IMG/VR virus record: IMGVR_UViG_3300028299_000243 | Location: 1-23,403 of that record | Reading direction: 5' to 3' (one strand) | Source of the DNA: a virus | Length of the DNA stretch: 23,403 nucleotides | In this document: positions 10,601 through 15,976 of the stretch, piece by piece | Layout: each line of letters starts with the position of its first letter | Position numbering within the stretch: position 1 is the first letter of the stretch | Position numbers and translations under genes: made by a program | The notes under the pieces: model-generated | The model's input: the letters and a program-made list of their open reading frames with translations, nothing else | Told to the model about the DNA's origin: nothing | Databases searched by the model: none

Positions 10601-13600
10601 GATACCCTGCGCTTTTTCGAAGCCGGTGATCTGGATATCGGCCTGCGGGTAGAGCTGGGAGAGAATCTGCCCGCTCATCCTGTCAAGTTCCACGCCCTGA
10701 AGTTGAACCCGTCCGGCGAAGTCGGCGGGTATTAAGCCCAGGATATGACCGATCCCTGCCGCAGGTTCCAGAACCCTTCCTCCCTCGAATCCGAGTCTGC
10801 GCCCCGAGCCCCATAACCCATGCTCGATTACCTCTCTCGACGTATAGTGGGCGTTTAGCGTCGAGGCCTCGGCGGACTTCCACTCCTCCGCAGTCAATAT
10901 TCCGCCCAGCAACGGATGGAGTTTCCGCCCATACTTGGCTTCCCATGCTTCGTACTTTTCGGCCTCGGCCGTATTGAAATAGGAGGCCGGGTTTCTGTAT
11001 CGCCAGTGCTCGGGATTTTCATCGTGATGCTGAATGTAGGTTGCGAATTCGGGGTTAAAAACGTCCTGGGCTACGGCGCCCCATCCGGAGTATTGCAAAA
11101 GGATCTTCTGCTCCGCAGGTGTTGCGGCGCGTTTTTCTGTGACGAGTTTTTTTGATAATTCAATGGCGCGGATATTAGCGTTGATCCGGGCTACCTTCCC
11201 GGAATGGAAGAGGACGTCGGCAGGTTCGATGCGGGTGTTTACACCCAGATCTCCGTTGGGTTGTCGGGATCGACGGGCAGGTTGTCCGCCCACTTCTGAA
11301 TTTCCTTTTCCAGTTTCTCCGGCAGCGGCTCCGGCGGGTTGTCCCGGAACGCCGGGCCGTCCGGCGGCGACAGGATGTACTGGCTCGCCACTTCGTCGGC
11401 CTCTTCCCGGCTCTTCCCCTTGTCGAGAAGGTTGCAGATCATTTTGTAGGCGACTGCTGCTTTTCTGTCCAGATACGCCTTCAGTTTCCCCGACTGGTAG
11501 AGTTGTTTCACCCGTTCGGGATAGTTCTCCAGCATCCAGTCCAGGCGTTCCTGCCAGTACCGCCAGAGTTCCTGATGGGGATTCACCACGAGAAATTCCT
11601 TTTCCTTCTTCATGGCCGGCTTCTCCTTCCTTTGTATGTAATGTAACGGCGGCCGCGCCTTTTGTCAAGTCATTTTCCGTCACCTCCATGTAGAATCGTT
11701 TGATATACGGGATGATCGCCTGGGCCTCGAATCCGCGTGCGGTGAACTGGCTGACCGTCTCCTTCATCCACTCCTTGACTTCGATCGCCGCCGCGCGGAA
11801 GTGGACGTATGTCGCCTGCAGGTGTGGTTTGATCGCCTGATAGAGTTCTTCATCGAAGACGCCGCCGCCCATCATGCTGATCGGACCCTTGCCTGCCCGC
11901 TTCATGATCTCCGCGATCGCGTCATAGGAAGAGGCCACGCCTTTGGCGACCTCCGATGCGGCCTTTCCCAGAGACGCGGCAGGCTTGATCATGTCTTTTT
12001 TGATCCCCAGCGCCTCCTGGAGTTGCGCCGTCGGATCGCCGTTGTAGAAGCTCCAGACCTTCTTCGGCCCGTACCAGCGCCCGCCCGCCCGCTTGATCGT
12101 CTCTGAATGTGCCTTGGTGTTTCCGGAGACGTTCCATACGGTCTTGCCTGTGTTGGTTGCGCCTTTCGTAACGACCAGACCCAAGTCAGCCAGGCTCTGT
12201 GCCCCGGTCACGGTGGCCGCCATGGCGGGCGGTCTCTGTGCGGTCGCGATCGCAACTCCCTGACTCTGCGCCCGTTTCTCCGGCAGATATTTCTTCGCCT
12301 CCTCCGGATACTTCGCGGCCCATGCATCGAATGCTTCCTGGTATAGCACGGCTTTTTGTCGCGCCGATTCCGCCCGGGACCTCGCATCCCGGATGTTTTC
12401 CGGTTTTCTTGCCCGCTGCGCCGCCGCATCGCTCTCCCTTGCCCGCTGTTTGGAATAGGTTACGGTGTAGAGCACATGACTGGGCTCCTTGAATCCGCCA
12501 TCAACATTGATATCGGGAATCGCCGTGGGTGCGGGTCCTACTTCACGGGTGATATCTTTTTCACTCGCGGAAAGCTCCACACCGGAATCCATTTTCACCA
12601 TATAGTAATGGTCGACAGTTCGACTGCCTCCGAACATCGTCTGCATGACTATCGTATCGACTTTACTGATCGTCCCATGTCGCCCGGATTTTAATACAAC
12701 GCGATCTTCCTTCTGAAACGCCGCGCCCTCGGCCTTCTCCTTTAAAGATTCGGATGCCTTTGTCTCTGCCGGTTCTTTTTTTGCGACTGCGGCCGTGACA
12801 GGCTTCATGCCGGTTGCCGTTGTTACACCCCGGTTCGGCGCAGTTTTCTTCGGCAGGTTCTCGATGCCCTTTGCGATACGATCCTTGACTGATCTTTCGG
12901 CTTCGTACCGTGCATCGTCCGGGGTATGTCCGAAACCGACAACCCCTTCATGCGGTCCTGCCTTTACGGTTGCCTGGTATCCATCTTTCCATACCCCGCT
13001 GGTCTGCTTTGTGATATTAATTTCCAGTTCGGGTCCGGCCTGATCAACCGTCTTTTTCTCCATCTCTGCCAGCGCTTCCCTCGCCAGTGCATCGAACTCG
13101 TCGTCTGTGAGAACATCGCCCGTCTTCGGTCCAGGCTTTGCTTCCTCCGTGGCCGTGACTTCCTTCGCTGTTTCTTCCGGTGCTTGAATCTGGTCTTGTT
13201 TCTCCTGTTCTGCTGCCGTTTCCGGGACACTGCTGCCGGGGCTAAACTCCGTTGCTTCCTCCGTCTGGTTTAAATAATCGACGCCCCTGATGATCGTGCC
13301 GTCTTTTACTTTCCGGATCGTGCCGTCTTTCAGGGTAACGTTCCCCTGGTCGTCGATATCGGTAACGGTAAATTCTTCACCGGCAATGACAAACCGGTCC
13401 CCCTCCAGAAGATCCTTCACGGCGATCTGTTTATCCCGGACGGGGTAAAACCCCTTTTCCGCCCAGAACGGTTCTTCCAGGACCCGGCCGGGGATGCGTT
13501 CAGATGCTGCGGCAACGATCGCGTCATAAACTTCTTTCTGTTTTTCCGTCATGCCTGCGCCGGTCTGCGCCTTTTTGATCACGGTAAGCGCATCGTCCTT

Positions 13601-15961
13601 CGATAGGGACATTCCCTGTTTATTAACATCGGTCAGCCAGTCCACGCCGGCAGTTACTCTTTGAAACGTGTCATCGGGGCGGACGACCAGGCCCGCAGTG
13701 CCTGCGTTTTGAAGCTGGCTTTCCATGAGGCTCAGCAGGTACCGGTGCTGCATGTCTATTTCTGTGGCTATCTCCGGACTGACATGGTCCTTATTTTCTT
13801 CCTCCGATATAATTCCTTCATCTGTAACGGGAGTCTTTTTCGATTTAATTCCCAGTATCTGAAGCGACTGCGGGATGGTCTTTGCGACTGCGGGCGTCTG
13901 GAGAATTATTTCCAGAACCTTTTTTTCGTCTTCCGGCAGCCGGCCCTGGCTTGCCTCTTCCTGCAGGACAGCGATGTCCTGGTCCGACGGTCGCTGTGCA
14001 GGCCAGAAGGATAACGTTTTTCGGGCATAGGTTACCGCCCTTAGTTTCCTGTTTCGTTCCTCCCTCAGGATATTTGATTCCCGGTCACGGATATCCTGTT
14101 CCCGTTTGGCATCGATGGAGTCGATCCGGGCTTTTATCAGAAGAGGGCGCATGGCATCGAGATCAACAGGCTGGCCGTTCAACTGATACAGTCCCCTGTC
14201 GTCGGGTGTGATGATCAGACCCAGGCCGGGGCTTTGTGTGTCCGCGGGAGAGGCGGCGATGGCCGTTACCAGCCGTTTTTCAGAAAGGCTGAATGTCTCG
14301 TCGAAGATCTTCTGCTTTGCCGGATCGTCGCCCGCGAGTTGAGATCGCAAGGTGTCCCGGTTCGCCATGGCCTGATCGATCTGTATCTTCCGGGCTTGCA
14401 TGTCTTCCGACGCCGCGGCCTGTTCCTCTGCATCTCTGCGGGCAATTTTTGCCTTCCGCGCCTCTTCAAGCGCCTGTTGATTTTCATCATTCAGGTCGGA
14501 AAGGCTCAAGTCGAAGAGGTTCTCTCCTTTCTTCCTGTTTTCTGCCGACCTTACCTGATCGATTGTCTGTGCCAGAGGTTCTTCCAGCGCAATGTCTTTC
14601 CCCGCAGCCGGCCCGGATAAAAGCGCGCCCGAGCCGGGGTCTGTTTGCGTTTTGACGGCAGGCGTCGGTGCATCCTTTTCTTTCGCCCTGGTTTCGGTTT
14701 TGCCGAATATTCCCGGGGGCGGCGTATATTTACCGTCTCCATACAGCAGATAACTGACCATCTCTTTTGCGTTCACTTCGGGAATGATCGTTTGTTGAGC
14801 TATATCCTTGACTTCGGTTCCTCCGGTAATGACGTCGGCCCCCGGAGGTGTCTCTTCGAGTTTCGTCCGGATCTCGTTGATCCGGGTGTCCAGGCGCAGG
14901 GAGATGTCCTCATCGGAAATCCCTTCATCCTTGAGGGCAAAGACCATATCCTTGACGGCAAGTTGATCGGCCAGATCGTTGTACTGTTTGACCTGGGCCT
15001 TGTGGACGCTGGTTCCAATCGTTCCTCCGGCGATGCCTCCTAACGCTCCGCCAATGATGCCTGACTCCAGAATCCGGCCGATGTTGTCGGTCAGTTCCTG
15101 CTCCGGTTTATGCCCCAGCTTTTCCACCAGAACATTGACGGCCTCCTGGGCTGATTCCGTCGAACCCTCTAAAAATGCCTGCCGGACAAAGCGCTTTATC
15201 AGCCTGTCTGCGCCTGCCTGTTTCAGAAACAGGTTGTCGAATGGAAGAAGCTCGAGAAGACTGTTGACAGTTCCTGCTGCCAGACCTTCCACGGTGGCGA
15301 TGCGCTCTATGGTGTCGGCGTCATAGGCCCCGTCCTGTGTCATTTCCTGTTTTGCCTGGGTGTATGCGCTTCCTGCTTCCACCGTCATGGATCCGGCCCA
15401 CGAGCCTGCCAGAGAAGCGGCGCGGATGGCCTTAACTCCCCAGTCTGCCGCCCGTGCTGCACGCATGACGCCATATCCCGGCAGCATCATCGCAGCCATA
15501 TTTGGAAGGTTTTCGCCGACGCTGCGAACCCACCAGCGCCAGTCGCCCAAGCGTTCATGATGTTCCCATACCGTCCCTTCTGTAAGGTAATCCGGGCGTT
15601 TCAGGACTTCGCTTTCCTGGAGATTCTGAAGATAGTCCCGCGCCGTTCCCGCTCCGGGCAGACCGATCATCTCCGCCGTTCCCGCCACAGCCTCGCCGGT
15701 ACCGACCACTCCGGATGCCAGTGCGGAGACGGTTTCTGCAACCATACCGCGTGGTTTGGGGGGCTTCGGCTTATTTTCACTGCCGGAATCGTTCTCTTGG
15801 GAAAAAATACCGGCGTTTCTTTTTCGGACGGCCTCGACGAAATCAAAAGTAGATTCAGCCGCGGGCGTTTCATTTGCGGCGGGATTCTGGGTTTCTTGGG
15901 AAAAAATACCAGCATTTCTTTTCCGGACGACATCGACGAAATCAAAAGTAGATTCAGGCAT
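1637..15961 (-). CDS. Giant virion-type polyvalent protein (4774 aa): DarB-like methylase-helicase plus two metallopeptidases
   Basis: The start is MPESTFDF, with GAGG seven bases before ATG at 15961 and 15 bp after the previous stop. Order along the protein: duplicated 21-residue motif (residues 3-23 and 36-56); Gly/Ala-rich amphipathic region (about 60-330, with a GIIGGALGGIAGGTIG stretch near 300) that could contact membranes; charged helices; a beta/SH3-like module near 850-900 (GDRFVIAGEEFTV); another near 1080-1140; a small GGRWYGPKKVWSF domain near 1280-1307; a disordered linker 1450-1575; an N6-adenine methyltransferase; an SNF2-type helicase; coiled coil about 3000-3100; a RadC-like JAMM domain; an HEVYGH metallopeptidase; and a C-terminal large-polyvalent region. 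P1 DarB, a packaged methylase-helicase, protects injected DNA from type I restriction, and the same job is inferred here. The gene occupies the gp16 slot of a T7-like ejection cluster, so virion packaging is likely. I saw no lytic transglycosylase motif. A second gene is nested at 11239-11613. Confidence 0.93.
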   Translation of the reverse strand: MPESTFDFVDVVRKRNAGIFSQETQNPAANETPAAESTFDFVEAVRKRNAGIFSQENDSGSENKPKPPKPRGMVAETVSALASGVVGTGEAVAGTAEMIGLPGAGTARDYLQNLQESEVLKRPDYLTEGTVWEHHERLGDWRWWVRSVGENLPNMAAMMLPGYGVMRAARAADWGVKAIRAASLAGSWAGSMTVEAGSAYTQAKQEMTQDGAYDADTIERIATVEGLAAGTVNSLLELLPFDNLFLKQAGADRLIKRFVRQAFLEGSTESAQEAVNVLVEKLGHKPEQELTDNIGRILESGIIGGALGGIAGGTIGTSVHKAQVKQYNDLADQLAVKDMVFALKDEGISDEDISLRLDTRINEIRTKLEETPPGADVITGGTEVKDIAQQTIIPEVNAKEMVSYLLYGDGKYTPPPGIFGKTETRAKEKDAPTPAVKTQTDPGSGALLSGPAAGKDIALEEPLAQTIDQVRSAENRKKGENLFDLSLSDLNDENQQALEEARKAKIARRDAEEQAAASEDMQARKIQIDQAMANRDTLRSQLAGDDPAKQKIFDETFSLSEKRLVTAIAASPADTQSPGLGLIITPDDRGLYQLNGQPVDLDAMRPLLIKARIDSIDAKREQDIRDRESNILREERNRKLRAVTYARKTLSFWPAQRPSDQDIAVLQEEASQGRLPEDEKKVLEIILQTPAVAKTIPQSLQILGIKSKKTPVTDEGIISEEENKDHVSPEIATEIDMQHRYLLSLMESQLQNAGTAGLVVRPDDTFQRVTAGVDWLTDVNKQGMSLSKDDALTVIKKAQTGAGMTEKQKEVYDAIVAAASERIPGRVLEEPFWAEKGFYPVRDKQIAVKDLLEGDRFVIAGEEFTVTDIDDQGNVTLKDGTIRKVKDGTIIRGVDYLNQTEEATEFSPGSSVPETAAEQEKQDQIQAPEETAKEVTATEEAKPGPKTGDVLTDDEFDALAREALAEMEKKTVDQAGPELEINITKQTSGVWKDGYQATVKAGPHEGVVGFGHTPDDARYEAERSVKDRIAKGIENLPKKTAPNRGVTTATGMKPVTAAVAKKEPAETKASESLKEKAEGAAFQKEDRVVLKSGRHGTISKVDTIVMQTMFGGSRTVDHYYMVKMDSGVELSASEKDITREVGPAPTAIPDINVDGGFKEPSHVLYTVTYSKQRARESDAAAQRARKPENIRDARSRAESARQKAVLYQEAFDAWAAKYPEEAKKYLPEKRAQSQGVAIATAQRPPAMAATVTGAQSLADLGLVVTKGATNTGKTVWNVSGNTKAHSETIKRAGGRWYGPKKVWSFYNGDPTAQLQEALGIKKDMIKPAASLGKAASEVAKGVASSYDAIAEIMKRAGKGPISMMGGGVFDEELYQAIKPHLQATYVHFRAAAIEVKEWMKETVSQFTARGFEAQAIIPYIKRFYMEVTENDLTKGAAAVTLHTKEGEAGHEEGKGISRGESPSGTLAVLAGTPGLDAGELSRTGETTLPVGETEGVSGQKSSSRLQNDLQPSRQGEEPGRGRRSGEPVHPVAAGRPGVPGQPAGAAAGETGKGNSEVGGQPARRSRQPNGDLGVNTRIEPADVLFHSGKVARINANIRAIELSKKLVTEKRAATPAEQKILLQYSGWGAVAQDVFNPEFATYIQHHDENPEHWRYRNPASYFNTAEAEKYEAWEAKYGRKLHPLLGGILTAEEWKSAEASTLNAHYTSREVIEHGLWGSGRRLGFEGGRVLEPAAGIGHILGLIPADFAGRVQLQGVELDRMSGQILSQLYPQADIQITGFEKAQGIPDNSVDLVISNFPFGNYPITDTAHPAYSGWSIHNYFFARSVDALRPGGVVIAITSRYTMDSTKNGKARELLADKADLVGAIRLPNNAFGKNAGTDVTTDIIILRKKTAEAYRDRNAWRTTAPVKTMDGTDVSINEYFAQHPEMVLGKHSMAGTMYGGKEEYTLAPDDSRPLTEQIDEAVVRLPQGIFTAENATEPAAIQRAEAGTKAGTFVLKDGTLSYVNNSGVMVAPEWAAERKKVLQAASFISVRDMAGKLIMTMQQEDATTEDIAELQRKLNRDYDRYRQKYGAFNEKPSTFLADDVEFPLVLALENIVKKPVTYVVGKGKNKGETRTRNQDIFTKADIFTKRTLFPFSEPVTSENIEDAVNVSLTYKNHISPDYIAALLGKDTVAVQAELIEKELAFLNPANGLLESRSEYLSGNVREKLRIAEEQGAKKNAAALRAVQPPELTIDEIYFRLGSEWIPEAVIDGFMAEKMEGRATATLATVKVGEDEVSRWTVNDAGNWNRNSPNYTVWGSEGRSGTQLVEDCLNLHRTEIYDLIDEKRVKNQAKSLNAQQKQREIQTAFKEYVLEHTSHASAVAAVYNREKNNYVVRQYDVPGIDHYPHASHLITLRAHQKGAVSRGLQGSTVFAHAVGTGKTYMYATLAMELRRTGQAHKPLIVVQGSTVNQFAGQAKNLYPAARILCPSKNDRAKSARRALLARIATNDYDMIIIPHSFFDDLNVNPEREAAFIEEQLEEIKAAILELGGDIDKPKRGDAPTVKQLHAMLKRKEARLEALKDSAHGIDTIYFDEMGIDAVLVDEAHHYKRGDFSTKMGNVKGLDRGAAAKSFRFLMKARAVQEKTRGKNIYLATGTPVSNTTAELWTLLRYVRPDLLAEFGAGHFDGFASMFGDTTRTLEMTETGEFKDIERFNKYVNGPELIKMWQTAADVILQEDVPGWTNMIPKLKGDGIQSVAIPRSQELADEIERIRQERAEWNNLSGMEKKELSHVPLLLFNRAKQAAIDLRLVHADAADNPDSKTNRVVQEVFNRWEESQEVPGTQLVFADTYRGPNGFSLYDDIKKKLVGMGVPETQIANITENKYNTDATKESLFEKINAGAIRVVIGSTSKLGIGVNVQERLVAIHHVDAPMRPMDFEQRNGRILRPGNTNQEVEVLAYAVINTLDSVTYDRLQKKQKFINQLLRGKLEGRSFDDPADELQFTFEDLMAASAGNPLVKKRFELENQIREIAILADGHRRTIGQLRSQLSQSEGQLARAKANITKAEKEKQDVEKTYPDNQYTFTVDAKSYDDTKEGKKALQAALGKAEERVEKSYAQLISDLQKREANPTNEDRLSRSLRKDKDWTIPDGWTKQITDIEARITAQINGKNLTITIKAEQTLPAGQVKRTQQIKDHRFVYSYQLDPREVQFTNTFGDEKTRIETLAAQDTLHGGLDGILTSLRHILKGIVERPAEIASSIEKQEKNLAIMKAEVKKPFQFTDTLAGLKEQYSQILAELGATKATPVGDEAAGTIENPLDDEHEILGGTEKGLQIHERGVQYSHENIIKEQLSLFGDIPAAGRENRHDDGSGTGAIRRGPRPEVVSVLQGYYKGGRRAETAADIARIGQINLVKYPNEHFLAVVTDTNDNIINIIAHTIGTKVASMAGTGELAGQVLNTPAAKNIWLLHQHPSGNAALSPEDTAVFNALDNALRGTSRVARDMIAVAHGFYSAHVNGETAAPITPGDQKIGKLKKVAREFKTISNSAVKFLRPEDVMAYSAITMPDGGIILVDTKNTPVATYEGADYNNLRGKTQSDILKEAEKRNATGMFVVSPNRAVNLKNIIRFSKALQLDLLDVIDITGSEVEHRGAFEWGETIKKETTDFLARSAASVRVDTPISVEDAGDVIGDFREMSKLGSLVTLKLADSFDALPEEVRTAAEDAGGTKDNTYAVLHKDGSIYLIRDAHATREQLEKSIFHEVYGHLGIFKLFGKGSIQQLAKLYTRLGGYQGLAKIADKYGIRADFDAYWKDAKTETTPEMRNARIAAELLALIGQKSPTLIQRAKEALGSIRQALRRLGFAKLGQYGDSDLAYLLAEGKKALHKAGPSGEFTLLMKAGDMAEKAMEETIVKPATKAAKRGLELMGARSPATGGAIKAFAKHWKEFWQPFSTVSDGDKILAKRYGAMGNVARATRFIEELHKKVDAYPDQVKKDMFWYLNGDIPIETLPEEVRETAAMIRRRTEVIGEMLVDREIIAEGQFEKYRGKYIHYMYAKHVMGEDAPIFLTSTGKLNLSYTKSRNTKLTMQQKKELGLIEDASVAVPVGMGKALTDIAKYDYLQSIAENADWVWQPSLITVPVGKPLKAPIRGRTRRNVTMGIGKLVEEAKTYDAMLAKHQTPEVAEIHRILHEALDKAEAESENMPGDFVQLPNSKGYGPLAGAFVQAAIADDLMPVLDMATNRGRLMDTILEIERQGMAIFKMGKVALNIPTAVRNIVSNIIQNNMRGRPLAKIPGDIIRACESMKAKDEHYEEAFGMGLFHTNWFVSEINNVLDEFRKVKGGRIDQILIAVKNVAKYYGKIDDINKLAIFIERREAGTSIDEATLEAMKWGMDYSLTSRSIKGLRQTIMPFATYQYKIAPLIFESLKKRPWVLAKFALIYPATKALAMGFNDLDDDDWEDLEKQLPAYIKKSGSMMILPWKSDNGKWQWVNLEYFFPWGNYLAIARDMRAADLGEGIRDMGISNPFLSMLYTGLSAREDQPPLHSYFGTPIYNQLDPAWMKAAKLLEYMGNIWIPSMATRQGAIGYAGRAIAGGEDRWGREVSAGQALGRWFGINIVSVSPEQTRAQASVRIQDLRKEQSRIEANPSYDEEEKQAYAKRLNEKLAVIAREAPAAVLPITKAKGKDRVYEAMQEMAAQGILRTAPPSRSVEIAGTPFKMTMEQYGRYLEKTSEIARKRLLPLVDSAQWETMSDKRKSDAVSRIVASARKGIRQRIKIEIVRENREKIREGKIAR
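1640..4264 (-). other. C-terminal large-polyvalent-protein region of the giant protein (residues ~3900-4774)
   Basis: This long, mostly helical segment is typical of the C-termini of giant phage polyvalent proteins (the LPD38 type, from memory). It includes NIPTAVRNIVSNIIQNN near residues 4246-4262, a hydrophobic TIMPFATYQYKIAPLIF stretch and a PWGNYLAI-type aromatic segment, ending in a basic tail (ENREKIREGKIAR). Hydrophobic and aromatic content suggests virion packing or membrane contact during ejection, but the function is not established. No catalytic motif is visible. Confidence 0.6.
4382..4984 (-). other. Predicted zinc metallopeptidase domain of the giant protein (residues ~3660-3860)
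   Basis: The motif is HEVYGH (H3742, E3743, H3747) in the context IFHEVYGHLGIF. The histidines are one residue further apart than in the usual HExxH. The HExxGH spacing is known from dipeptidyl peptidase III (M49), and similar HEx2GHxG motifs recur in polyvalent proteins. A downstream ARIAAELLALIG helix could supply a third acidic ligand, but that is a guess. The domain follows the JAMM domain after about 290 residues. Possible roles are peptidoglycan passage, host protein cleavage or self-processing. Confidence 0.6.
5440..5810 (-). other. RadC-like JAMM/JAB metallopeptidase domain of the giant protein
   Basis: HQHPSG (H3452, H3454) followed by SPED (D3465) gives the full HxHPSG-x4-S-x2-D zinc signature of the RadC/JAMM fold. 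It is preceded by a strand-rich LAVVTDTNDNIINI segment and a conserved-looking LNTPAAKNIWLLH helix-strand. RadC-type JAMM domains are frequent in phage antirestriction polyvalent proteins. Substrate unknown: a peptide or isopeptide bond is expected from the fold. All metal-binding residues are present, so it should be active. Confidence 0.82.
7082..8794 (-). other. SNF2-type superfamily 2 helicase module of the giant protein
   Basis: Motif I is AHAVGTGKTYM (GTGKT about 2421-2425), motif II is DEAH (2588-2591), motif III lies in the ATGTPVSNT stretch, and the second lobe has GSTSKLGIGVNVQE and motif VI QRNGRILRPGN (about 2923-2933). All ATPase residues are intact. Fused to an N6 methylase this is the DarB-like arrangement found in phage and conjugative-element antirestriction proteins. 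It would translocate on DNA and couple to methylation or displacement of restriction complexes. Confidence 0.92.
9563..9598 (-). repeat. 18-bp tandem duplication inside the giant gene
   Basis: The plus-strand unit CTTCGTGAAGATATCCGC is followed immediately by a copy differing at two adjacent bases near its end (CTTCGTGAAGATATCCTG). It doubles a six-residue unit (DIFTKADIFTK) between the methylase and helicase domains. Being a multiple of three, it keeps the frame. It looks like recent replication slippage. Confidence 0.8.
10262..11194 (-). other. N6-adenine DNA methyltransferase domain of the giant protein (residues ~1590-1900)
   Basis: A QYSGWGAVAQ entry helix leads to motif I VLEPAAGIGHILG (about 1728-1740) and motif IV VISNFPFGNYP (about 1795-1805). 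Motif IV is NFPF rather than the common NPPY/F, so the first proline is replaced by Phe; related forms (NVPF, NIPF) occur, as I recall, in polyvalent methylases. The domain ends near TDIIILRKK. Expected activity is SAM-dependent adenine methylation, presumably protecting the incoming phage DNA. Confidence 0.88.
11239..11613 (-). CDS. Nested 124-aa helical protein, overlapping the giant gene in another frame
   Basis: ATG at 11613 has GGAAGGAG nine bases upstream (11623-11630), and a TTGACA/TACATT promoter-like pair lies just before it. The protein begins MKKEKEFLVVNPHQELWRYW and ends DNPTEIWV. It has five Trp and six Tyr, a helical core and a mixed-charge C-terminus. In the same interval the giant frame (residues 1450-1575) has no F, W, Y, M or C and is rich in G, P, R and S, so the nested frame carries the folded protein. 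The core pattern (LDWMLENYPERVKQLYQSGKLKAYLDRKA..., then KSREEADEVASQYIL) resembles TnpV and DUF1896-type small proteins linked to mobile-element methylase-helicase genes. That similarity is from memory and weak. Function is unknown. It lies at the junction just before the methylase domain. Confidence 0.75.
   Translation of the reverse strand: MKKEKEFLVVNPHQELWRYWQERLDWMLENYPERVKQLYQSGKLKAYLDRKAAVAYKMICNLLDKGKSREEADEVASQYILSPPDGPAFRDNPPEPLPEKLEKEIQKWADNLPVDPDNPTEIWV
11623..11630 (-). promoter_or_regulatory. Internal ribosome-binding site for the nested gene
   Basis: GGAAGGAG nine bases before ATG at 11613, inside the giant coding frame. It is the main translational evidence that the nested frame is used. 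Confidence 0.65.
11640..11668 (-). promoter_or_regulatory. Possible internal promoter for the nested gene
   Basis: On the minus strand a perfect TTGACA (11663-11668), a 17-base spacer and TACATT (11640-11645, four of six) precede the nested ATG by about 30 bases. It lies inside the coding sequence of the giant gene (encoding LTKGAAAVTLHT), so chance occurrence is possible. Confidence 0.4.
15795..15957 (-). repeat. 64-bp direct repeat, 99-bp period, encoding a doubled N-terminal motif
   Basis: Copies at 15795-15858 and 15894-15957 are nearly identical and encode TFDFV-x2-VRKRNAGIFSQE at residues 3-23 and 36-56 of the giant protein. The spacers between the copies differ, and substitutions inside the copies are few and mostly silent or conservative (DV/EA). 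The motif is amphipathic and basic in its centre. A docking or sorting tag for virion packaging is one explanation. Confidence 0.85.
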
Positions 15962-15976
15962 CGTTATTCCTCTGTT

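Noticed and set aside
11230-11246. GGGTGTTTACACCC inverted repeat at the end of the nested gene
   Set aside because: Six-base arms with a two-base centre are too short for a hairpin, and the site is within coding sequence; likely chance.
11660-11690. GGAGGTGA followed by ATG ACT TGA just upstream of the nested gene
   Set aside because: A two-codon minigene is conceivable but too short to support; it probably arises from the giant-frame codons for MEVTEND.
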